Origin: an uncultured Prevotella sp.
GTDB taxonomy: Bacteria > Bacteroidota > Bacteroidia > Bacteroidales > Bacteroidaceae
Direction of reading: 5' to 3'
Length of the DNA stretch: 36,546 nucleotides
NCBI GenBank assembly: GCA_905211345.1
Contig: CAJMAO010000009.1
Coordinates: forward strand, 1-36,546
Shown piece by piece: positions 16,744 through 23,086 of this stretch. The first letter of the stretch is position 1. Every line of letters begins with the position of its first letter. The position numbers were made by a program, and so were the translations under genes. The notes beneath the pieces were generated by a model that had not been told where the DNA came from, did no database searches, and worked only from the letters and a program-made list of their open reading frames with translations.

Positions 16744-17523
16744 TCATTTCAAAGCCCTTCCCTTCGGGAGGGGTTTGGGGTAGGTATGCTTTACTATCAC
16801 CACGCTGAACTCATACAACAGCCAAATGGGCAGCGACACTATAAGCAGAGTAAAAACATCAGACGTAGGCGTAATTATCGCAGCCACCACAACAATTGCC
16901 ACCACGGCGTGCCGCCGATAGCGGCTCATCCACTCGGCCTTGAGCAATCCGAAACGGGCCAGAAGCCAACTGATAACCGGTATTTCAAATACAATGCCGA
17001 ACACGAGGCTCATCATCGTCAGCGTGTCTACATACGAACTGATCGTCAGCATGTTCTCTACGTCGACACTGACGGAGTAAGTGCCGAGGAAACGGACTGT
17101 CAACGGGAAAATGACAAAGTAATTGACAAGCAGCCCCACGAGGAACATCACGTATGCCGCGACGGTCAATCTCACAGAATAACGCCGCTCGTTGTCATAA
17201 AGCGCAGGCGAAATGAAACGGAACAGCACATATAATATATAAGGTGAGGCGATGAGCACGCCGGCGACAAGCGCCATCTTCATGTGTATCATGAACTGTT
17301 CGGTAAGTCCGGTGTTAATCAGGTTTATCGTAAAAGGCTCTATGCCCAGCAACCTGTACGTAACAAAACCGCCGTCGGCTGGCGCAAGCACCACGCCGAA
17401 AAGCCAGTCCTTAAACACGAAAGCCACGACACCTGCAACCACGGCGGCCGCCAACATACGGATGATGCTGCCGCGCAGCACATCAAGATGTTCCCAGAAC
17501 GTCAGCGCGCCGTCGTCATTCAT
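16744..17523 (-). CDS. tatC: Sec-independent translocase subunit TatC
   Basis: A 259-residue, six-helix inner-membrane protein that binds twin-arginine signal peptides and starts assembly of the Tat pore. The N-terminal FWEHLDVLRGSIIR, the central YDNERRYSVRLTVAAYVMFLVG and the conserved FEIPVISWLLARFGL (about 180-195) identify it. It overlaps the end of tatA by eight bases (ATGAATGA arrangement), so translation is coupled. The last residues (TYPKPLPKGRALK) come from the REP-like element at 16751-16788, and the TGA stop lies just past the element. Twin-arginine proteins are encoded directly downstream on the same strand, which fits a dedicated export cluster. No tatB is visible. Confidence 0.95.
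   Translation of the reverse strand: MNDDGALTFWEHLDVLRGSIIRMLAAAVVAGVVAFVFKDWLFGVVLAPADGGFVTYRLLGIEPFTINLINTGLTEQFMIHMKMALVAGVLIASPYILYVLFRFISPALYDNERRYSVRLTVAAYVMFLVGLLVNYFVIFPLTVRFLGTYSVSVDVENMLTISSYVDTLTMMSLVFGIVFEIPVISWLLARFGLLKAEWMSRYRRHAVVAIVVVAAIITPTSDVFTLLIVSLPIWLLYEFSVVIVKHTYPKPLPKGRALK
16751..16788 (-). repeat. REP-like palindromic element, copy 6 (translated)
   Basis: CCCTTCCCTTCGGGAGGGG with GGGGTAGGTA flank. It is translated on the minus strand as the PKPLPKGRA end of TatC, in the same reading phase (PLPKG) as the DUF1893 tail. Confidence 0.85.
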
Positions 17524-17701
17524 CTTTCGTCTTCTGCTCTTTCGGCTCTCCCTGTTCTTCGTCCAGCTTACCGTTCATTCCGTCTTTAAAGCTCTTCACG
17601 CCCTTGCCCAAGCCTTTCATCAGCTCGGGTATCTTTTTACCGCCGAACAACAGTAGTACTATCAGGGCGATAACGAGTATTTCCGGCATACCTATTCCCA
17701 T
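17516..17701 (-). CDS. tatA: Sec-independent translocase subunit TatA/TatE
   Basis: A 61-residue protein when started at the ATG at 17701. The open frame extends upstream to 17755, but those 18 residues (ending TTLKKIKA) are polar, not conserved-looking, and would precede the helix that should be N-terminal. The family plan is clear: a short membrane helix (PEILVIALIVLLLFGGKKIPEL), the FGG-KIPEL hinge, then an amphipathic helix (GLGKGVKSFKDGM) and an acidic tail. TatA oligomers form the translocation pore recruited by TatC. It overlaps tatC. With no separate TatB visible, this may be a minimal TatAC system, although other tat genes could lie outside the window. Confidence 0.93.
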   Translation of the reverse strand: MGIGMPEILVIALIVLLLFGGKKIPELMKGLGKGVKSFKDGMNGKLDEEQGEPKEQKTKDE

Positions 17702-17889
17702 CGCTTTGATTTTTTTTAAAGTCGTAGAATTTAAAGTAGTCACCGCTCGTTTCACTCACTTGAGAATCCGAGCCGTTATTTTTTAGATTCAAAAAAACGC
17801 ATAAAGTTTAAAGTCCTTACTTAATTTTAGCATGAAAAAACAAAGACTTGCTTTACTTCCCTGACTTCTTTAAATTCTTTAACTACATA

Positions 17890-19767
17890 TTAAATATTTA
17901 TGTTCACGCCACCCATGAATGTCGCCTTAGGCATCGGGTAGCCATAGTTTATCTCATATTTCTGCGCCAACAGGTTTTCGCCTTTCGCCCAGACGTTGAG
18001 CCACGGCAATACCCTGTAAGCCGCAGTGGCGTTCAACAAGAGGAAATTTTCCTGCCGCTCGTCCGTCCCTACCTGTGTATACAGGCCGTCGACATATTGC
18101 AGTCCGCCGGCCAATGTCCACCGTCCGGCGCGGTAATCCGCGCCGATATATGCCTTATGCTCCGGCGACGCGACAACTTTGTTGTGCATGTGCAGGAAAC
18201 TGTAATTACCTTTCAGGCCGAAACTGGCGTTCGGGCGCCACGCAAACTCAGCCTCGACACCGCTGTTTTCTATCGCGCCGGTATTGATATTCTTCATTCC
18301 TCCGCCTGCCGGCACCCTTTGGATTATGTTGTCGCCGTTGATATAAAACAGGTTCAGGCCGTATGAGAAAGCACCGTCCATCAGCCGTTGCTTCCATGAC
18401 AGCTCATAGTTCATCATGCGTTCAGGACGTAAGTCCTCGTTAGCAGGCGGGAAAAGATACATCTCGCGTATCGTAGGATTGCGGAAACCTTTGCTCACCA
18501 TTGCCTTCAGCTCGCCGTCGCGGACAACCCGGAACACCAGTCCTCCCTGCGGCACCCACTCGGTTCCGCTCTGTGAATGGTGGTCAATGCGCACTCCCGC
18601 GTCAACGGTAAGCCAGCGGAAAAGGTCTTGGCGGAAGTCAACGTAACCGGCAATCTCATTCTCGTGGTGATGGCCGATTATGCCTGTCAGTGAGCGTGTT
18701 GTCATGTCCTCGTTCCAAGCGCGGCCGTATATGTGCTGATAGTCAAGCCCCACGGTGACACGGTTGCCCTCGAAAAACGTCGCGCTTTGGTAAACGGAGA
18801 ATCCGGTCAGCGCGTCTTTCGACATGAAATAGTCCGTCGGCGGCTGGTCGGTAGGGTCGTCAACGTGGTATCCGTCATTGATTTTATGCCGCCCGAAGTT
18901 GTGATAAACACTTATAGCACCCGACGTGTTGCCGTAATGGTTCTCAACCACGGCCGACGCAACACCGCGCGTTATCCACTGGCGCGCCCCCGCCACGGGG
19001 TCGTGCGTGCTGCCGGGATACGAAGCGTTGAAATGGGTCACGTTGACGTCGGCGTATGCCGTCCAGTGTGGCGAGAAGTCATAGCCCAGCTTCAGGTATC
19101 CGCCATACTGCTCGAAGCCCATGTGCGGACGGTTATTGTCGCTACGCCCGTATTGTCCGGAAAGAACGCTGTAAAACTTTCCGCTTCTCACGCGGTTGGT
19201 AAACTCTCCTTGGAACGTGCCGTAAGAACCTGCGCCGAGGTTGATGTCGGTCTTCACGCCGTCGGCGCGCATACGGCGGGTCACTATGTTGACAACTCCG
19301 CCCATGGCGTTCGAGCCGTAAAGCATCGAAGCCGGGCCGCGCAACACCTCCACCCGCTCGGCCATCATTGTCTGGTAAGAATCGCTTATCGAATGGCCGA
19401 ATATGCCTTGATACTGCGGATGGCCGTCAACAAGTACCATCATGCGTCCGTCGCCGCTGCCCAGTCCGCGCAGGCTGATGCCTCCGGCGGCACCGTCACT
19501 GACGGCATAGCCCATCATCGAGCGCGACGTGACAAACAGTCCGGGCACTTGCTCGGCCAGCGTGGGCAGCACGTTCATGCGCCGGTTCTCCGTCAGCGTC
19601 CGTCGGCCAACCACCGAAATGGTCTGCGGCAGATGGCGCACGTCTGTCGTAGAGCGTGTGCCTGTCACTACGATATTGCCGAGCGTGCGGCTAGTGGTGT
19701 CACGCTGGGCGCACACATCGCCCGTAACGGCCAACAATATGGTTGCAGCAAGAATGATTTTTTTCAT
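17890..19767 (-). CDS. TonB-dependent outer-membrane receptor
   Basis: A 625-residue receptor with a signal peptide (residues 1-20, ending VCAQ) and a plug domain (about 28-150) that includes GNIVVTGTR, the QVPGLFV block, ISLRGLGSGDGRMMVLVDGHP and ERVEVLRGPASMLYGSNAMGGVVNIVTRR. The rest is a 22-strand-type barrel ending in a typical outer-membrane terminal strand (MGGVNINI). It lacks the SusC-type N-terminal domain, so a siderophore, heme or cobalamin-type ligand is more likely than a glycan. The ABC ATPase of the iron/cobalamin type upstream on the same strand supports this. A long GC-rich leader with two small frames separates the two. No cobalamin riboswitch box is seen. Confidence 0.93.
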   Translation of the reverse strand: MKKIILAATILLAVTGDVCAQRDTTSRTLGNIVVTGTRSTTDVRHLPQTISVVGRRTLTENRRMNVLPTLAEQVPGLFVTSRSMMGYAVSDGAAGGISLRGLGSGDGRMMVLVDGHPQYQGIFGHSISDSYQTMMAERVEVLRGPASMLYGSNAMGGVVNIVTRRMRADGVKTDINLGAGSYGTFQGEFTNRVRSGKFYSVLSGQYGRSDNNRPHMGFEQYGGYLKLGYDFSPHWTAYADVNVTHFNASYPGSTHDPVAGARQWITRGVASAVVENHYGNTSGAISVYHNFGRHKINDGYHVDDPTDQPPTDYFMSKDALTGFSVYQSATFFEGNRVTVGLDYQHIYGRAWNEDMTTRSLTGIIGHHHENEIAGYVDFRQDLFRWLTVDAGVRIDHHSQSGTEWVPQGGLVFRVVRDGELKAMVSKGFRNPTIREMYLFPPANEDLRPERMMNYELSWKQRLMDGAFSYGLNLFYINGDNIIQRVPAGGGMKNINTGAIENSGVEAEFAWRPNASFGLKGNYSFLHMHNKVVASPEHKAYIGADYRAGRWTLAGGLQYVDGLYTQVGTDERQENFLLLNATAAYRVLPWLNVWAKGENLLAQKYEINYGYPMPKATFMGGVNINI

Positions 19768-19789
19768 TTGGAATAAAGAATTTTACATA

Positions 19790-19891
19790 TTAAAAGATTA
19801 TTGCCACGAAAGTGGACGCGAGCCCGTTCCTGCGGCATCGGCCGTGGCTCGAAACATGGCGGCCCGCGCTCACCGCGAACCGCCACCACAT
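19790..19891 (-). CDS. Possible 33-residue small ORF in the receptor leader
   Basis: ATG at 19891, stop TAA at 19790, 22 bases before the receptor ATG. The product is MWWRFAVSAGRHVSS... and is basic. The GC-rich stretch stands out from its AT-rich surroundings, which could reflect coding or RNA structure: GGCGG and CCGCC pair within it, as do CCAC and GTGG just before its end. No family is recognised. Confidence 0.25.
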   Translation of the reverse strand: MWWRFAVSAGRHVSSHGRCRRNGLASTFVAIIF

Positions 19892-19915
19892 GAAGAAGTT
19901 ATTGATTGTCTATAT

Positions 19916-20047
19916 CTATGAGAGCGCACGCCTTACTTCCAAGGCATGACACTCCAGCATAGCCGACGGTACGTATGCCGTGCAGGCGGCCAACACGCCC
20001 ACGGGCATCCATGAAGGCCAGCCACCCCGTTCCGTATGATGCTCCAT
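19916..20047 (-). CDS. Possible 43-residue small ORF in the receptor leader
   Basis: ATG at 20047, stop TAG at 19916, starting about 17 bases after a -7 box. The product has a short hydrophobic middle (GGWPSWMPVGVLAACTAYVPSAML) and a charged end. It could be a leader peptide, a small membrane protein or the remnant of a larger gene. No family is recognised. Confidence 0.35.
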   Translation of the reverse strand: MEHHTERGGWPSWMPVGVLAACTAYVPSAMLECHALEVRRALS

Positions 20048-20063
20048 TACATTTTTCCACGTT

Positions 20064-20072
20064 GCAAAAATA
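20064..20072 (-). promoter_or_regulatory. -7 box upstream of the TonB receptor leader
   Basis: TATTTTTGC on the minus strand. No TTG at -33. It would give a transcript with a leader of about 290 bases before the receptor gene. Confidence 0.5.
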
Positions 20073-20231
20073 CAACCAAATATTCGCTTGCATAGTATAT
20101 TTTTCACCGAAATAAATACCAATATTACGGCTGTATGTTTTTTTAGCTTTTGTAAACAATCATTCAGCAGTCGGCTAGCCGCAATCCAATATGCCGTGTT
20201 TTGCCTTGCAAAAGGCCATGTTTTACGAGCT

Positions 20232-20307
20232 AAAAGGCCGTCTTTCGCAGAGCGAAAGACGGCCTTTTGGAATGAGCCATGTAACATGTTGAATGTCAGC
20301 GCATTGC
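20232..20307. repeat. Dispersed hairpin repeat with conserved tail; doubles as terminator
   Basis: AAAAGGCCGTCTTTCGC (20232-20248) and GCGAAAGACGGCCTTTT (20252-20268) are perfect 17-base complements with an AGA loop. A tail (20269-20307, ATGTAACATGTTGAATGTCAGC) matches the tail at 12074-12111. The stop codon and last residues of the ABC ATPase (AMR, TGA at 20296-20298) lie in the tail, and the hairpin follows on the minus strand with TTTT, so it probably terminates that gene. Confidence 0.85.
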
Positions 20308-21162
20308 GCTTTTGTCTACGGTTATGCGTAAAGTCTCTTTGTCAAAGTCAATTTCCTCCCTCTCAATGAAAGCCGCCAGCGCGCCCGAGTCTGCCAGTTC
20401 ATGCGGCGTGCCGGTGCGCAGAGCGCCGTCGCCGGGCATCAGCCACAGCGTGTCGGCCGTCTGCAGGGCCAGCTCTATGTCGTGGGTCGACATGAACACG
20501 GTCTTTCCCTGCGCGTGGCTGAGGCGCATCAGCAGGAGCATGGTCTCCACCTTGCTGGGATAATCGAGAAAAGCCGTAGGCTCGTCAAGCATTATCACGG
20601 GTGTCTGCTGCGCCAACACCTTGGCTATCATTGCCTTTTGCCGTTCGCCGTCGCTTAGTGTAGACACCGTGCGACGCGCCAATCGGGCGATGCCTACCTG
20701 CTCCATGCTGTCGGCCACGACGCGGCGGTCTTCGGCCGACAGCCTACCGAAGAAGCCCGTATAAGGTGTCCGGCCGAGCGAGACCACATCCTCAACAGTC
20801 ATGTTGTCGGCCTCGGGCTTGGCCGTAAGCACCACGCCAACCGTGCGTGAAAGTTCCTTTGGCGAATATCCTGCTATCTCCTTGCCGCCCATATATACGC
20901 TGCCGCCCAGCTTCGGAATGAATCCGGCAAGCGTCTTGAGCAGCGTCGACTTGCCCGCTCCGTTGGAACCTATGAGGCAAGTCAGCTCGCCCGCGCGCAG
21001 ACAGGCGTCAATGCCCCGCGCTATCGCCTTGCTTTCGCCCTTGACGCGGTAGCCTATCGAAAGGGCGGAGAGGGAGACACTGACGCGACTCGTACCAACC
21101 CCACCCCTTCCAAAGGGATGGAGCTTGGCATGAAGATCCTCTTTAGCGACGTTGGTTGCCAT
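20296..21162 (-). CDS. ABC transporter ATP-binding protein (iron/cobalamin type) with REP-encoded N-terminus
   Basis: A 288-residue ATPase of the FecE/BtuD type. Walker A GSNGAGKST (about 62-70), signature LSDGERQK, Walker B VIMLDEPTAFLD and the H-loop MSTHD are intact, and SLGRTPYTGFFG is typical of siderophore/cobalamin importers. It would power a BtuC/FecD-type permease, but no permease or binding protein is next to it. Residues about 10-26 (HAKLHPFGRGGVGTSR) are translated from the REP-like element at 21095-21130. No other start codon lies between that stretch and the conserved beginning of the domain, so the ATG at 21162 is the best start and the REP is coding. Upstream lies an inverted REP partner. 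Confidence 0.88.
   Translation of the reverse strand: MATNVAKEDLHAKLHPFGRGGVGTSRVSVSLSALSIGYRVKGESKAIARGIDACLRAGELTCLIGSNGAGKSTLLKTLAGFIPKLGGSVYMGGKEIAGYSPKELSRTVGVVLTAKPEADNMTVEDVVSLGRTPYTGFFGRLSAEDRRVVADSMEQVGIARLARRTVSTLSDGERQKAMIAKVLAQQTPVIMLDEPTAFLDYPSKVETMLLLMRLSHAQGKTVFMSTHDIELALQTADTLWLMPGDGALRTGTPHELADSGALAAFIEREEIDFDKETLRITVDKSAMR
21095..21130 (+). repeat. REP-like palindromic element, copy 8 (translated)
   Basis: CCAACCCCACCCCTTCC then AAAGGGATGGAGCTTGG. Read on the minus strand as KLHPFGRGGVG in the N-terminus of the ABC ATPase. Inverted partner at 21205, about 75 bases away. Confidence 0.75.
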
Positions 21163-21204
21163 TTAATTTGACTTGATTATATAAAAATATTCTTTCAAAA
21201 ACAT

Positions 21205-21241
21205 ATCAAACTTCCTCCCTTCGGGAAGGCCGTGGCAGGTA
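21205..21241 (-). repeat. REP-like palindromic element, copy 9
   Basis: ATCAAACTTCCTCCCTTCGG then GAAGGCCGTGGCAGGT, a slightly diverged copy. It lies just after the stop of the S41-type gene and pairs with the copy at 21095. Confidence 0.75.
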
Positions 21242-21251
21242 TTGAATGTTG

Positions 21252-22268
21252 TTATCCGTTATTTATAAGTTTCCTTGCAAACTCTATCAGCGTGTCCTTG
21301 CCTTTCTTGAAATCGTCGTCTGAAAGGCTTACGCTATAATCCGGCTCGATGCCGAACTCGGTGCACTGCATTTCGCGGTCGTACATCGGGCACGCGCTAA
21401 ACCTCACCGCCCAGCCGTTAGGCAGCTCGCTGCTCATCGGCATACCGGCCCCGCCGCCCGTCCTGTCGCCCACCACGGTGACACCGGGGCAGCACTTCAT
21501 GTACTTCACGAACTCGTTGGCCGCGCTGAACACGCCCCGGTTGGTCAGCACCACGACACGTTTGTGCCACCGTATGCCGCCCGATGGCTTCAGCACCTGC
21601 TCCTCGGGCGAGGAGAAGTCATTGTGGCCGGGCCCTGTCTTATGGCACATATAGCCTACAAGTATGCTCTCGTCGGTGAAGCGCGCCGCCAGTTTCTCGG
21701 CCGTGGTGAGCTGTCCGCCGCCGTTGCCGCGCACGTCGAGTATCAGCCCCGTGCACGTGGCGAGGTAATAAAACACCTCGTCAAGGTTGCCGTCGCCTAT
21801 CCCGTTGTCAAACGACGGACAACGTACGTAACCTATGTTGTCGTCAAGTTTGCGGTATTCAAGTCCCGACGCAATCTTGTAATCAGTACCGAGATAGCGG
21901 CGAAGGAGCGAGTCGCTAAGGTTGGCGGGGTAATCTTCCTTCCAGCTCCAGTATCTGGCGTTGTCGAACGGTGAGTAAAGGTTTACGTGGCCGTCGCGCA
22001 GTTCGCCGAGCATATTACCCAAAACCTCGAACAGCTGGTCGTCGGTCATGCCGTCGCTTATCTGCGCGCTGTACCTTGCGCGCACCTCGTTCCAGTCAAG
22101 CCCGTATTCATCGGCCTTGTAATCGAAGAAACAATACCGCTCGTCCATTATCTTCCACAGAGCCTCGAAGTTGCCGCGCGCGTCATCGCTGAACTCATCC
22201 TCGTCGACACACGACCACAAGCCGAGCGCCAACAGGCACGGAAGCATGGCGTAAAACAGTCTTTTCAT
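21252..22268 (-). CDS. S41-family (tail-specific protease-like) lipoprotein
   Basis: A 338-residue protein with a lipoprotein signal (Cys20 in LGLWSC), so it acts outside the cytoplasm. The peptidase S41 core is clear: GLILDVRGNGGGQLTTAEKLAARF, VVVLTNRGVFSAANEFVKYM with the candidate nucleophile Ser, and VVGDRTGGGAG. In classical C-terminal processing proteases a catalytic Lys lies in a TFGKG motif; here the matching stretch is TGGGAG. This one therefore belongs to the branch lacking that Lys or is altered. Substrate unknown. Its start overlaps the end of the DUF3316 gene by four bases, so it is the third gene of the parC operon. Confidence 0.85.
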   Translation of the reverse strand: MKRLFYAMLPCLLALGLWSCVDEDEFSDDARGNFEALWKIMDERYCFFDYKADEYGLDWNEVRARYSAQISDGMTDDQLFEVLGNMLGELRDGHVNLYSPFDNARYWSWKEDYPANLSDSLLRRYLGTDYKIASGLEYRKLDDNIGYVRCPSFDNGIGDGNLDEVFYYLATCTGLILDVRGNGGGQLTTAEKLAARFTDESILVGYMCHKTGPGHNDFSSPEEQVLKPSGGIRWHKRVVVLTNRGVFSAANEFVKYMKCCPGVTVVGDRTGGGAGMPMSSELPNGWAVRFSACPMYDREMQCTEFGIEPDYSVSLSDDDFKKGKDTLIEFARKLINNG

Positions 22269-23083
22269 GGGAGAATATGAGTAAGTTTGAAGCTGCGGAC
22301 AAAACCTATCAGCAGCATGTTGGAATACGTATGGTACTTCAAGTTGTTGACCTTGGCCTGACGGAAGTCGCCGAGATAGCCAAGGCGCAGCGTAGTACGG
22401 CCCAGCGTGAAGTCAATGGTAAGCATCTGGCGGAGCGACGGACGGCTGACGAACGTTGTCGGCACGACGTTGTGATCGTAATCTCCGCGAGAGAAAATCT
22501 CGTAATACGACTGTCCGTAATTAGGGCTGAACATAAGCCCTAGGACAGGGGCGCTGACCTCGTAGCGCGCCTTCAGCGGCACGCGCCCCAGCCTGAAGCG
22601 GTAAGCCGCGGCGGCACTCGGCGCGATGTTGAGCGCAAGGCGCGCCTGCGCGGGGTTGTTGCCGTTGCGCGTGTTGTAAAGAAAACCCACCTCTACGTCG
22701 GCCTGCCCTCCGGCCATTATGTTCAGACTGCCGCCCAGCAGGTCCCAGTTATAGTGTACGCCGTAGGTAAACGTGTACATGCCCGCCATCTCGTTGGCGT
22801 TGCCCGCGCGGTTGTCAGCGTAGGCGAACGAGCCTTGATGGACCAGCATACGCGACCACCGGCGGCCCTCGCGGCGGCGTATGGTATGCGACACGTAGCG
22901 CAATTCCCAGCCCTTATACTTCTCGGGCGAGAGGTAAGTGTCAAGTATGTCGGCCGCGCCGATGCCCAACATCTGGGCGTTGGTTATCACCTTGGCGCCG
23001 CGTATGGTGTCGGCATCCTGTGCGTTTGCCGTAAACGGCACGGCAAGGAGCGCCGACAGGGCGAGTGTATGTATTGCTTTCAT
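22265..23083 (-). CDS. DUF3316-family exported protein
   Basis: A 272-residue protein with a Sec signal peptide (residues 1-21, ANAQ cleavage site) and many alternating-hydrophobicity strands rich in aromatic residues (YTFTYGVHYNWDLLGGSLNIMAGG, TTLRLGYLGDFRQAKVNNL). It ends in a strand-like segment. This suggests an outer-membrane or periplasmic beta-rich protein of the DUF3316 family, found in Bacteroidetes and without a known function. It starts three bases after the parC stop and overlaps the S41 gene by four bases, so it should be co-translated with both. Why it is tied to topoisomerase IV is not evident. Confidence 0.75.
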   Translation of the reverse strand: MKAIHTLALSALLAVPFTANAQDADTIRGAKVITNAQMLGIGAADILDTYLSPEKYKGWELRYVSHTIRRREGRRWSRMLVHQGSFAYADNRAGNANEMAGMYTFTYGVHYNWDLLGGSLNIMAGGQADVEVGFLYNTRNGNNPAQARLALNIAPSAAAAYRFRLGRVPLKARYEVSAPVLGLMFSPNYGQSYYEIFSRGDYDHNVVPTTFVSRPSLRQMLTIDFTLGRTTLRLGYLGDFRQAKVNNLKYHTYSNMLLIGFVRSFKLTHILP

Positions 23084-23086
23084 CCG

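Noticed and set aside
19768..20072. A cobalamin riboswitch ahead of the TonB receptor
   Set aside because: The setting fits, but I could not find the B12-box-like GCCACTG with its partner elements. AGCCACGG at about 19840 is not enough.
21252..22268. The S41 protein as an inactive protease because the TFGKG lysine is missing
   Set aside because: Some S41 branches naturally lack that lysine and have a GDRTGGG-type motif, so absence alone does not show loss of activity.
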